In this document: positions 1-8,620 of the stretch, one piece after another
How the letters are laid out: each line of letters starts with the position of its first letter
How positions within the stretch are numbered: the first letter of the stretch is position 1
DNA from: Halobacteriales archaeon
Lineage (GTDB): Archaea > Thermoplasmatota > SW-10-69-26 > JACQPN01 > JAIVGT01
Direction of reading: 5' to 3'
Assembly: GCA_020201485.1 (NCBI GenBank)
Contig: JAIVGT010000003.1
Coordinates: forward strand, 1 to 15,230
DNA length: 15,230 nt
Program-made: the position numbers and the translations under genes
Notes under the pieces: model-generated
Told to the model about the DNA's origin: nothing
Databases searched by the model: none
The model's input: the letters and a program-made list of their open reading frames with translations, nothing else

Positions 1-29
1 GGCCAGCGCGCGGACGGCCACATCCCAGT

Positions 30-2330
<2,301 letters not shown>

Positions 2331-2430
2331 CCTTGGTTCCGCGCGCGACGCCAGCCGACGGAGCGCGGAAGGGCGCGCGGCCTCGGGCGGCTCCCCGGCG
2401 CGGCCATCACGACCATCCTCGCGCGTGTCC

Positions 2431-2907
2431 TCAGCCCACCGCTCGCTTCACGAGCGCGCTGATCTTGGCCTCCTCGGTGGCCGTCAGGTCCTTCAACGCG
2501 AAATCGGTCGGCCACATGTTGCCTTCGTCGAGCTTCGCCTCGTCGCTGAAGCCGAGCGTCGCGTAGCGCGTCTTGAACTTCTGCGCGGGCCGGAAGAAGC
2601 ACAGGACCTCGCCGTCCTTGGCATACGCGGGCATCCCGTACCACGTCTTCGGCGCGAGCCCTGGCGCGCTGGCCTTGATGATGGCGTGGAGCCGCTTGGC
2701 CATGGCGCGATCATGGTCCGCCACCTTGGCGATGGCCGCGAGCACATCGCCTTCCCCATCCGCCTTGTCCTTGGCCGCGCGCGCCCCCGCCTTCAGCTCG
2801 CGGGCGCGCTCCTTCATCGCATCGCGTTCCTCTTCCGTGAATCCCTTGGACGTCTTGCTGCCCGCGGCCTTGCTCGTGGCTTCCTTCGTGTTCTTCTTCG
2901 GGCTCAT
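2431..2907 (-). CDS. DUF1801 domain protein (YdhG-like)
   Basis: A 158-residue protein. A lysine-rich N-terminus (1-22) and a charged helical stretch (about 24-50) precede a DUF1801 domain (about 55-155). Family hallmarks are TWYGMPAYA (88-96), [15 protein letters not shown] (101-115), the TLGFSD segment (117-122) and MWPTDFAL (131-138). Members are small soluble cytoplasmic proteins; some are annotated as frataxin-like iron chaperones, but the biochemical role is unproven. The ATG at 2905-2907 was chosen because residues upstream in the same frame look non-coding and the family N-terminus begins near here. It lies 82 bp after the SRPBCC gene and 100 bp before the UvrA-like gene, all on one strand. 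From memory the sequence closely resembles actinobacterial members, which would fit transfer; this needs a tree. Confidence 0.88.
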   Translation of the reverse strand: MSPKKNTKEATSKAAGSKTSKGFTEEERDAMKERARELKAGARAAKDKADGEGDVLAAIAKVADHDRAMAKRLHAIIKASAPGLAPKTWYGMPAYAKDGEVLCFFRPAQKFKTRYATLGFSDEAKLDEGNMWPTDFALKDLTATEEAKISALVKRAVG

Positions 2908-2989
2908 GGGATCCGCCTGGTCCTGGTGGGAGACCGCGGTTCGTGCGGGGACCGCGGGCTGTCGTGACGTGCGCCGCCGACCCGGGCCA

Positions 2990-3451
2990 TCAGGGTGCTC
3001 CCAGGAAGGAGGCGAGGTTGTCCAACGCGATCTTGGCACCGGCGGCGGCGCCGTACTGCATCGCTGCGTCGTGCGCTTCCTTGCTGGGGAAGTCGAGCGT
3101 GAGCGTGAGGGTCGTCGTCCCAGCGGCCTCGGCGAGGTCGACGGTGGTCGTGACCGGGGCGCCGGGCTGGCCCTCCATCTGGAACGTGTACACGAGGCGC
3201 GTCACCGGCTTGACCTCGAGGTAGGAGCCGACGAACGCCATCGTGCCTCCGTCCGGCGCGCGCTGGACGTAGCGGAAACCGCCGCCGACGCGCACGTCCA
3301 TGCGCTCGACCCGCAGGCCGCCTTTGGGGTCCCACCACTGTGCGACCTGCTTCGGGTCGGTGTAGGCGGCGAAGATCCTCGCGGCGGGGGCGCGGAAGGT
3401 GTGCGTGAGGGTGAAGGCGCGGTCGGACCCCTTGGTCGTCTTGGTCGTCAT
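2990..3451 (-). CDS. SRPBCC/AHSA1-family protein
   Basis: A 153-residue START-like hydrophobic-pocket protein of the AHSA1 (activator of Hsp90 ATPase-like) group. Visible hallmarks are the N-terminal [15 protein letters not shown] (19-33) followed by QWWDPKGG, the central VGGGFRYV strand, GSYLEV, and a C-terminal long helix (about 124-150) that would close the pocket. Such proteins bind small hydrophobic ligands or act as stress-associated partners; the ligand here is unknown. The ATG start (3449-3451) has a purine-rich AGGAAGTG a few bases upstream and lies only 4 nt after the ArsR stop codon, so the two are very probably co-transcribed and translationally coupled. ArsR-SRPBCC pairs are widespread in bacteria, where the regulator controls its partner. 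Confidence 0.92.
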   Translation of the reverse strand: MTTKTTKGSDRAFTLTHTFRAPAARIFAAYTDPKQVAQWWDPKGGLRVERMDVRVGGGFRYVQRAPDGGTMAFVGSYLEVKPVTRLVYTFQMEGQPGAPVTTTVDLAEAAGTTTLTLTLDFPSKEAHDAAMQYGAAAGAKIALDNLASFLGAP

Positions 3452-3455
3452 GGTT

Positions 3456-3788
3456 TCACTTCCTGTTCCTGGCGCTGGGCTTGGCGGCGGGGCCGTCGAC
3501 GAAGTCGGCGAGGCGGCCGAGGCGGTCGCGCTCGTCGTGGGCGTAGCGGCGCATCCACGCCTCCATCTCGCGCAGCGGTTGCCGGCGGAGGGAGTAGAGG
3601 CGGCGCTGGCCGGAGGCGCGGACCGTCACCAGGCCGGCCTCGTGGAGGATGCGCAGGTGGCGCGACACGCCCGGCTGCTGGATGGCGACGGCGGCGACGA
3701 GCTCGGTGACCGATTGCTCGCCATCGTGCAGGACCTCGACCAGGCGGCGGCGCGTGGGGTCGGCGAGCACGGCGAAGACCTCGCCCAT
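3456..3788 (-). CDS. ArsR-family winged-helix transcriptional regulator
   Basis: A 110-residue helix-turn-helix repressor of the ArsR type. MGEVFAVLADPTRRRLVEVL opens the domain, the recognition helix is in QQPGVSRHLRILHEAGLV (37-54), and the wing is ASGQRRLYSL (58-67), followed by a C-terminal helix and a basic tail. It contains no cysteine, so it cannot be a classical thiol metal sensor such as ArsR or SmtB. That fits the non-metal ArsR group paired with SRPBCC proteins. The ATG at 3786-3788 has a GAGGAG ribosome-binding site immediately upstream. It is the first gene of the minus-strand cassette, and a 12-bp AT-rich palindrome sits about 20 bp upstream of its start. Autoregulation is the simplest inference. 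Confidence 0.94.
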   Translation of the reverse strand: MGEVFAVLADPTRRRLVEVLHDGEQSVTELVAAVAIQQPGVSRHLRILHEAGLVTVRASGQRRLYSLRRQPLREMEAWMRRYAHDERDRLGRLADFVDGPAAKPSARNRK

Positions 3789-3808
3789 GGCTCCTCATAT
3801 GCAATCAT

Positions 3809-3820
3809 GTGTATATACAC
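3809..3820. promoter_or_regulatory. Perfect 12-bp palindrome gtgtatatacac, probable ArsR operator over a TATA box
   Basis: The sequence reads the same on both strands and contains TATATA in otherwise very GC-rich DNA. Its centre is about 26 bases upstream of the ArsR start codon (minus strand), the usual TBP spacing for a start site at or very near the ATG. Another AT-rich candidate, ggatatg at 3825-3831, would give a short leader that keeps the GAGGAG ribosome-binding site. ArsR proteins bind short palindromes as dimers, so occupancy here would exclude TBP. Operator function is inferred. Confidence 0.5.
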
Positions 3821-3924
3821 GTTTGGATATGCTGGGCGGTCGGCGCGCACCGAGCCACGGCGCCTGCGGACCGGCCCGCGGACCGAGGCAGGCAAGCGGG
3901 CCGTAGGCGCGCCCCCGCCGAACC

Positions 3925-3934
3925 TTGAAATACC
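3925..3934 (+). promoter_or_regulatory. Possible TATA-like element for the L11 gene
   Basis: ttgaaatacc is the most AT-rich stretch on the plus strand between the divergent ArsR promoter and the L11 start. A start about 26 bases downstream would leave a leader of roughly 65 nt. The match to an archaeal TATA box is weak. The rest of the 232-bp intergenic region (3789-4020) is GC-rich, with an 8-bp direct repeat gcggaccg at 3866-3873 and 3878-3885. Confidence 0.3.
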
Positions 3935-4001
3935 CCGAGCCCGTTCGCCGCTCGCTCCATCCTCCACGCGGAGCCGCGTCGCGGCCGAGCGTGCAACGTC
4001 T

Positions 4002-4014
4002 GGAGGTCGGAGGT
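4002..4014 (+). promoter_or_regulatory. Tandem Shine-Dalgarno motifs before L11
   Basis: ggaggt occurs twice, 7 nt apart; the proximal copy (4009-4014) is 6 nt from the ATG. This fixes the L11 start. The 16 bases from 4008 through the ATG match those before L1 (6509-6524) at 14 positions. Confidence 0.7.
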
Positions 4015-4020
4015 GCACCC

Positions 4021-4503
4021 ATGGCAGAGCAGAAGATCGAAGTGCTCGTCGACGGCGGCAACGCGACACCCGGTCCCCCGCTCGGTCCCGCGCTGGGCCC
4101 GATGGGCGTGAACGTGGTCAACGTCGTGAAGATGATCAACGAGAAGACCGCGGCCTTCAAGGCGATGAAGGTCCCGGTCACCGTCTGGATCGACCCGGGC
4201 ACAAAGGAGTTCCGCGTCACGGTCGGCACGCCCCCGACGAGCGCGCTCATCCTCAAGGAGATCGGCAAGGAGAGCGGCAGCGGCACGCCGAAGCAGCTCA
4301 AGGTCGGCAACATCAGCGTCGCGGCCGCCATCAAGATCTCGAAGATGAAGGAGCAGGACCTGCAGGGCAAGAACCTGAAGAAGCGCGTCAAGGAGGTCGC
4401 CGGCACCGCCCTGAGCATGGGCGTGACCGTCGACGGCAAGGACCCGCGCGAGTTCCAGAAGGCGGTCGACGCCGGCTCCTACGACGGGCAGATCAAGGAG
4501 TGA
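4021..4503 (+). CDS. rpl11: 50S ribosomal protein L11 (uL11)
   Basis: Protein of the GTPase-associated centre of the large subunit; it binds the 23S rRNA thiostrepton loop at the base of the stalk. The 160-residue product has the N-terminal domain with the proline-rich PGPPLGPALGPMGVN (17-31), then the C-terminal RNA-binding domain (about 70-145) with VGTPPTSALI and VAGTALSMGVTV. Length and the extended C-terminus fit archaeal L11. The ATG at 4021 was chosen because two ribosome-binding sites, ggaggt at 4002-4007 and 4009-4014, precede it and the family N-terminus starts here; upstream sequence in frame has no L11 similarity. It heads the ribosomal protein cluster but is separated from L1 by two membrane protein genes, which is unusual. 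Confidence 0.97.
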   Translation: MAEQKIEVLVDGGNATPGPPLGPALGPMGVNVVNVVKMINEKTAAFKAMKVPVTVWIDPGTKEFRVTVGTPPTSALILKEIGKESGSGTPKQLKVGNISVAAAIKISKMKEQDLQGKNLKKRVKEVAGTALSMGVTVDGKDPREFQKAVDAGSYDGQIKE

Positions 4504-4682
4504 GCCCGGACAGCAGGGGGCCGCTGGGTCCCCGCGGCGCCCGCGCGCCAGCGGATCCCGGGATGGCCCCCGCCCGTTTCCCTGCCACGCCGTGCCACGG
4601 GCCCCGCGTAGGTCCGGCCTTTCGGCCCTCCCTCCCCAGCAAGCTTGAAGCCAGGCGTGCCCTACCGCGCCCGGGAACCTGC

Positions 4683-5516
4683 ATGACCGACCTGTTCACG
4701 CGCTTCCGCCGCGGCTGGACCCTGACGAAGGCTAGCCTCCAGGTGCTGCGCCTCGACACTGAAATCCTCCTCCTCCCGGTGCTCTCCGCGTTCGTGATGA
4801 TCCTGCTTGCGGGCGGCGTGCTCGGCAGCCTGTTCCTCGGCGGGACGCAGATGGGCACCGGCGCGTGGGTCGCCGGCTTCCTCGTGCTCTACTTCGTGGG
4901 CTACTTCGTCGTCATCTTCTTCAACGCCGCGGTCGTCGCGATGGCAACGATGCGCTTCGACGGCAAGGACCCGACCGTGCGCGATGGCCTGCAGGTGTCG
5001 TGGAGCCGCATCGGCAAGATCGCGCAGTGGGCCCTGCTCGCGGCGACGGTCGGCCTCGTCCTCCGCATGCTGCGCGGCGAGCTGCGCCAGCGCTGGGGCC
5101 CGCTCGTGGACGCCATCGTCGGCGGCCTGCTGGAGACGGCGTGGAACGCGCTCATCTACTTCGTCGTGCCGCTCCTCGTGTACCGCGACCTCGGCCCGCT
5201 CGACGCCATCCGCGAGAGCGGCGGCATCATGCGCCGGGCCTGGGGCGAGACGGCGGCTGGCGAGATCGGCATGACCGCGGTGTTCGGCCTGCTCGGCCTC
5301 GCCGGCCTGGCCGTGCTCCTGCTCCTCGCCTGGGCGGGGGTCGCGGGCGTCGTGCTCCTCGCGGCGTTCGTCGTGGTCGTGCTGTATTGGCTCATCCTGG
5401 CGGTCGTGTACACCGCGGCGCAGGGCATCCTGACCGCGGCCATCTACAAGTATGCGACCACGGGCCAGGTGCCGCAGGGCTTCGACCACGGCTCCGTCGC
5501 CGGCGCGTTCGCGTGA
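4683..5516 (+). CDS. DUF6159-like polytopic membrane protein
   Basis: A 277-residue integral membrane protein with about five or six hydrophobic segments (near 29-53, 61-88, 113-128, 147-167 and 193-250, the last probably two helices). The N-terminal RGWTLTKASLQVLRLDTEILLLPVLS (10-35) and the C-terminal IYKYATTGQVPQGFD (254-268) are what I recognise as DUF6159 hallmarks; members occur in archaea and actinobacteria and have no known function. The ATG at 4683 is the first start that gives the family N-terminus; its ribosome-binding site is weak. It lies 179 bp after L11 on the same strand. I see no clear TATA box, only an AT-richer aagcttgaag at 4641-4650, so read-through from L11 is possible. 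Family call is from memory of motifs, function unknown. Confidence 0.85.
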   Translation: MTDLFTRFRRGWTLTKASLQVLRLDTEILLLPVLSAFVMILLAGGVLGSLFLGGTQMGTGAWVAGFLVLYFVGYFVVIFFNAAVVAMATMRFDGKDPTVRDGLQVSWSRIGKIAQWALLAATVGLVLRMLRGELRQRWGPLVDAIVGGLLETAWNALIYFVVPLLVYRDLGPLDAIRESGGIMRRAWGETAAGEIGMTAVFGLLGLAGLAVLLLLAWAGVAGVVLLAAFVVVVLYWLILAVVYTAAQGILTAAIYKYATTGQVPQGFDHGSVAGAFA

Positions 5517-5552
5517 AGGCCGACCGACCGCCTGCCCTCAGGCGCGCGTCCG

Positions 5553-5568
5553 GGGTGCGGCCGCACCC
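5553..5568. repeat. 16-bp perfect GC palindrome between the two membrane protein genes
   Basis: gggtgcgg is followed directly by its reverse complement. As RNA it could fold only with a few bases lost to a loop, and no T-run follows. In DNA this GC-rich about one such palindrome is expected by chance in 15 kb, so a regulatory role is only possible. Confidence 0.3.
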
Positions 5569-5634
5569 GCCCGGGCCGCACACCTTTCGGCGCGGCCCCG
5601 CATCTTTCATCTCCTTGCCCCCCAGCCCAGGCTC

Positions 5635-6405
5635 ATGGCCTCCGCGCCCAGGCTCCGCCCCGCCCTCCGCGTGCTCGCCCGCCGCCGCGCCTACCTCGCG
5701 GCTCTGGGCGCGGCCTGGCTCGCGCTCACCCTCGTGCTCGCCTTGGTCCTCGGCGTGGTCCTGCTCGTCGCGCGGCTGCTGCCCGCGGAGTGGCCCGCAG
5801 CGCAGGTCGGCCTGCTCGTGGCGGCGCTCGTCTACGCGCCCATCCTCGCCTTGGCCTGCAGCTGGCTCGCCGCCGGCATCCGGGGCATCACGCTGTTCAC
5901 GGCCGTGAGCGACCAGCGCGGCGCGGGCCTCGTCGGCGGCCTGGGCGGGCTCGGCCTGTTCCTCCTCGCGCGCCGCTTCCGCGTGCGCCGCAGCGTGCTG
6001 ACCTGGCTCACCGACCCGATGGGCAGCGCGGCGGGCTACGCGGCGAGCCGCGTGCTCCCCCTCGGGAACCCGCTGGAGGCGCTCGCGGAGATGGAGGGCC
6101 TCGACCCGCCGCGCAACCCGGCGCGGGGCGCGGGTTGGCTCACCCTCGGCGTGTGGGCGGCCGGGCTCGCGGCGTACGTCCTCGCCGGCCTCGGCCCGGC
6201 GCCGCTGGAGAGCGTGGTCGCCCTGCTCCTCGTGCCGCTCATCCCGTTCGGTGCCGTGCTCGGGGCGGGCGTGCGCGGCGTGCTCGCCGGCGCGTGGGAC
6301 CGCTACCTCCTGGAGCGCACCGCGGGCAGCATCGACGACACGCTCGCCTGGGTGCAGGGCGCCATCCACCGCGGCGCGGCCGGCGGACCGGGCTTTGCGC
6401 GCTGA
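5635..6405 (+). CDS. Polytopic membrane protein of unknown family
   Basis: A 256-residue protein, rich in Ala, Leu and Gly, with hydrophobic segments near 19-48, 55-80, 97-112, 165-186 and 190-215. A basic N-terminus (RPALRVLARRRAY) precedes the first helix. A more polar loop of about 113-160 includes VRRSVLTWLTDPMGSAAGYAASRVLPLGNP, and the C-terminus is soluble (about 220-256). I do not recognise a family. It lies 118 bp after the DUF6159-like gene on the same strand, and its size, topology and position suggest the two act together. The ATG at 5635 fits the start of the basic segment; there is no strong ribosome-binding site. The reading frame is supported by length, lack of a better alternative frame and clean membrane periodicity. 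Confidence 0.8.
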   Translation: MASAPRLRPALRVLARRRAYLAALGAAWLALTLVLALVLGVVLLVARLLPAEWPAAQVGLLVAALVYAPILALACSWLAAGIRGITLFTAVSDQRGAGLVGGLGGLGLFLLARRFRVRRSVLTWLTDPMGSAAGYAASRVLPLGNPLEALAEMEGLDPPRNPARGAGWLTLGVWAAGLAAYVLAGLGPAPLESVVALLLVPLIPFGAVLGAGVRGVLAGAWDRYLLERTAGSIDDTLAWVQGAIHRGAAGGPGFAR

Positions 6406-6420
6406 GGTCCCCCTGGTCAA

Positions 6421-6434
6421 CTTATTTATACACA
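6421..6434 (+). promoter_or_regulatory. TATA-box promoter of the L1-L10-L12 unit
   Basis: cttatttatacaca is a strikingly AT-rich island in GC-rich DNA and matches the archaeal TATA consensus. A start site about 26 bases downstream (near 6453-6457) would leave a leader of about 65-70 nt before the L1 GTG. This gives L1-L10-L12 a promoter independent of L11. Confidence 0.7.
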
Positions 6435-6509
6435 TCCCGCATTGCCACGCCCACGCCGTAGGAGCGGACCCGGGGACCCTCGGTTCTCCCGGTGCTCTGC
6501 GCCGACTAC

Positions 6510-6515
6510 GGAGGT
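6510..6515 (+). promoter_or_regulatory. Ribosome-binding site that decides the L1 start
   Basis: ggaggt lies 6 nt before the GTG at 6522 and selects it over the upstream in-frame GTG at 6492. The context is almost the same as that of L11. Confidence 0.75.
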
Positions 6516-6521
6516 GCCCCC

Positions 6522-7172
6522 GTGGACCGCAAGTCCGTGCTCGCAGCGATGCAGAAGGCCCTGGAGCAGGGCAAGGGCAAGCGCAAGTTCACGCAGAGCG
6601 TGGAGCTCGCCATCAACCTCCAGCACATCGACCTCTCCGTGCCGAAGAACCGCATCGACGAGGAGGTGCAGCTCCCGAAGGGCCGGGGCAAGGGCACGAA
6701 GATCGCCGTCTTCGCCAGCGGGGAGCTCGCGGTGAAGGCGAAGAAGGTCGCCGACCTCGTCATCCCGCCCGAGGAGATCGAGAAGATCGCCGGCGACAAG
6801 CGCCGCGCGCGCAAGCTCGCCACGGAGTACCAGTTCTTCCTCGCCGAGACCCCGCTCATGCCGACCATCGGCAAGACGCTCGGCCAGGTGCTCGGCCCGC
6901 GCGGCAAGATGCCCCGCGCCCTGCCCCCGAACGCCGACCCGGCGAACGTCGTCAACAACCTGCGCAACAGCGTGCGGGCGCGCAGCCGCGACAAGCCCAC
7001 CTTCCACGTCGCCGTGGGGACCGAGGCCATGACGCCCGAGGACCTCACGGAGAACGCCCACCTCATCCTGGAGCGCGTCCAGCTCAAGCTCGAGCGCGGC
7101 CGGCAGAACCTGGGCAGTGTGTACGTGAAGACGAGCATGGGTCCGGCTGTCCGCATCTCCGAGGAGGAGTGA
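6522..7172 (+). CDS. rpl1: 50S ribosomal protein L1 (uL1)
   Basis: Protein of the mobile L1 stalk of the large subunit; it binds 23S rRNA near the E site, and in several archaea it also represses its own mRNA. The 216-residue product has the two-domain L1 fold: domain I at both ends (QSVELAINLQHIDLSVPKNRIDEEV; C-terminal SVYVKTSMGPAVRI) and domain II in the middle, with the L1 signature LGPRGKMPRALPPNAD (124-139). The GTG start at 6522 is chosen because ggaggt at 6510-6515 sits 6 nt upstream and the protein then begins in the usual place. An in-frame GTG at 6492 would put that site inside the gene. The stop is 1 nt before the L10 start. Confidence 0.96.
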   Translation: MDRKSVLAAMQKALEQGKGKRKFTQSVELAINLQHIDLSVPKNRIDEEVQLPKGRGKGTKIAVFASGELAVKAKKVADLVIPPEEIEKIAGDKRRARKLATEYQFFLAETPLMPTIGKTLGQVLGPRGKMPRALPPNADPANVVNNLRNSVRARSRDKPTFHVAVGTEAMTPEDLTENAHLILERVQLKLERGRQNLGSVYVKTSMGPAVRISEEE

Positions 7173-7173
7173 C

Positions 7174-8094
7174 ATGGCCCAAGCGGTCCAAGCCAGCGCG
7201 CGCGGCCACAAGGCCCACGTGAGCAAGGCGAAGAAGCAGGAGGTCGAGGTGCTGGTGCAGCTCCTCACCGGCAGCGACGTCGTCGGACTGGTCAGCATCC
7301 AGGGCATCCCGGCGAGCAGCATGCTGCAGATGCGCCGCACCCTGCGCGGCGAGGCGACGCTCAAGGTCACGAAGAACACGCTCCTCCGCCTGGCCTTGGA
7401 GGAGGCGGCGCGGAACAAGCCCGGCCTGGAGCAACTCATCGGCAAGATCGACGGGCCGACGTGCATCATCACGACGAAGATGAACCCGTTCCGCCTGTAC
7501 CGCAAGCTGGACGAGTCGAAGACCAAGGCCCCGGCGCGCGGCGGCGAGAAGGCCCCAGAGGACATCTGGATCCGCAAGGGCGAGACGCCGTTCAAGCCCG
7601 GCCCGGTCGTCGGCGAGCTGCAGCGGAGCGGCATCCCGGCCGCCATCGACGAGGGCAAGGTCGTCATCAAGAGCGACAAGCTCCTGGTGAAGGCCGGCGA
7701 CGCCATCCCGGCGAACATCGCCGCCGGGCTGACGCGGCTGGAGATCTTCCCGCTCACCATCGGCCTCGACGTGAAGGCCGTGTACGAGAAGGGCATGGTC
7801 TACGGCCCCGACATCCTGGGCATCGACCAGAAGAAGATCCTGCAGCAGGTCGGCCTCGCGGCGAGGCAGGCGCTGAACCTCAGCGTCAACGCCGCCTATC
7901 CGACGAAGCTCACCATCCCCCACCTGCTGGGCAAGGCGCACCGCGAGGCGCTCGCCCTGGCGGTGGAGGCGGCCATCCCCGAGCCGAAGGCGCTGGACAT
8001 GATCCTCGCCAAGGCGAACGCGCAGGGCATGGCCGTGGCCCGCAAGCTCAAGCCCGAGGCCCTCGACGAGGACCTCGCGAAGAAGGTCCAGTAA
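7174..8094 (+). CDS. rpl10: 50S ribosomal protein L10 / P0 stalk protein (uL10)
   Basis: Base protein of the ribosomal stalk; it binds 23S rRNA beside L11 and carries L12 dimers on its C-terminal helical spine. The 306-residue product has the rRNA-binding domain (about 15-110: VGLVSIQGIPASSMLQMRRTLRG, KVTKNTLLRLAL), the archaeal/eukaryotic insertion domain (about 111-185: IWIRKGETPFKPGPVVGELQ) and helices for L12 binding (about 235-300). Unlike many archaeal P0 proteins it ends at LDEDLAKKVQ, with no Ala-rich hinge, no acidic stretch and no GLGALFG-type tail. The sequence runs cleanly to TAA and the L12 ribosome-binding site follows at once, so a frameshift is unlikely. The ATG is 1 nt after L1, and the GAGGAGG near the end of L1 serves as its ribosome-binding site. 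Confidence 0.96.
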   Translation: MAQAVQASARGHKAHVSKAKKQEVEVLVQLLTGSDVVGLVSIQGIPASSMLQMRRTLRGEATLKVTKNTLLRLALEEAARNKPGLEQLIGKIDGPTCIITTKMNPFRLYRKLDESKTKAPARGGEKAPEDIWIRKGETPFKPGPVVGELQRSGIPAAIDEGKVVIKSDKLLVKAGDAIPANIAAGLTRLEIFPLTIGLDVKAVYEKGMVYGPDILGIDQKKILQQVGLAARQALNLSVNAAYPTKLTIPHLLGKAHREALALAVEAAIPEPKALDMILAKANAQGMAVARKLKPEALDEDLAKKVQ

Positions 8095-8109
8095 GGAGGA
8101 AGGAAGACC

Positions 8110-8406
8110 ATGGAATACGTCTACAGCGCCCTGCTGCTCCACAGCGCGGGCAAGCCCATCGATGAGAGCGGAGTGAAGAGCGTCCTGAAGGCCGCGGGCG
8201 TCGAGGTCAACGACGCGCGCGTGAAGGGCCTCGTGGCCAGCCTGGAGGGCGTGAACATCGAGGAGGCCATCAGCAAGGCCGCCTTCGCCGCTGCCCCGGC
8301 CGCCGCGCCGGCCGCAGGTGGTGCCCCCGCCAAGGAGGAGAAGAAGAAGGAGCCCGAGGTTTCCGAGGAGGAAGCCGCCGCGGGCCTGGGCGCGCTGTTC
8401 GGCTGA
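8110..8406 (+). CDS. rpl12: 50S ribosomal protein L12 / P1 (archaeal type)
   Basis: Acidic stalk protein that recruits and stimulates translational GTPases. The 98-residue product begins [17 protein letters not shown], the archaeal dimerisation and P0-binding domain (1-58). An Ala/Pro-rich hinge (59-75), a charged stretch ([16 protein letters not shown]) and the terminal GLGALFG that contacts elongation factors follow. This is homologous to eukaryotic P1/P2, not to bacterial L7/L12, and is the strongest sign of an archaeal source. ATG at 8110 is preceded by taaggagg (8092-8099), which overlaps the L10 stop codon, so translation of the two is coupled. It is the last gene of the ribosomal cluster. 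Confidence 0.97.
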   Translation: MEYVYSALLLHSAGKPIDESGVKSVLKAAGVEVNDARVKGLVASLEGVNIEEAISKAAFAAAPAAAPAAGGAPAKEEKKKEPEVSEEEAAAGLGALFG

Positions 8407-8446
8407 GCACACGGCCGCAACGACCCAGGGCCTGCGACCGCCGCGT

Positions 8447-8465
8447 CCTCGCGGCATTCGCGAGG
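8447..8465 (+). terminator. Hairpin after L12 (possible terminator or mRNA end)
   Basis: cctcgcg, loop gcatt, cgcgagg: a perfect 7-bp stem 40 nt after the L12 stop, followed by pyrimidine-rich ccccttcctc. Archaeal termination relies mainly on T-tracts, so this is only a candidate. Confidence 0.35.
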
Positions 8466-8503
8466 CCCCTTCCTCACGCGGTGGTCCGCGCGTCCGGCGA
8501 CCC

Positions 8504-8525
8504 GGGCGCGCGCCCTTCGTTCTTG
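8504..8525 (+). terminator. GC palindrome followed by T-rich stretch (possible terminator)
   Basis: The self-complementary gggcgcgcgccc (8504-8515) is followed directly by ttcgttcttg. This is the most T-rich run in the gap after L12 and so the likeliest transcript end for the ribosomal cluster. Confidence 0.35.
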
Positions 8526-8551
8526 CGCTCCAAGACCCCAGCGTGCCCGCC

Positions 8552-8571
8552 GCGCGGGACCGTTCCCGCGC
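8552..8571. repeat. 8-bp-stem inverted repeat upstream of the membrane protein gene
   Basis: gcgcggga, loop ccgt, tcccgcgc: a perfect inverted repeat 6-10 bases upstream of the AT-rich acaaactattag (8576-8587), the only TATA-like stretch before the GTG at 8621. It could be an operator at that promoter or a third hairpin closing the L12 unit. Confidence 0.35.
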
Positions 8572-8620
8572 CACCACAAACTATTAGTCCGGTCGCGCGC
8601 ACTGGGCCGCTGGGAAGCGC

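Noticed and set aside
1..29. Sequence beyond the UvrA-like stop codon at the left edge
   Set aside because: Only 29 bases; no gene or signal can be supported.
2908..3039. Longer start for the DUF1801 gene
   Set aside because: The 44 extra residues would overlap the end of the SRPBCC gene and do not resemble the family; the ATG at 2905-2907 fits.
3866..3885. Direct repeat gcggaccg (two copies, 12-bp period)
   Set aside because: Two short GC-rich copies are expected by chance at this composition and do not form an array; no CRISPR-like spacing is present.
3399..4682. In-frame upstream extension of the DUF6159-like gene through the L11 region
   Set aside because: The extension overlaps ArsR and L11 in wrong frames and is Arg/Gly-rich; the family N-terminus begins at the ATG at 4683.
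6492..6521. Upstream GTG start for L1
   Set aside because: It would place the strong ggaggt ribosome-binding site inside the coding region and add ten residues not found in L1.
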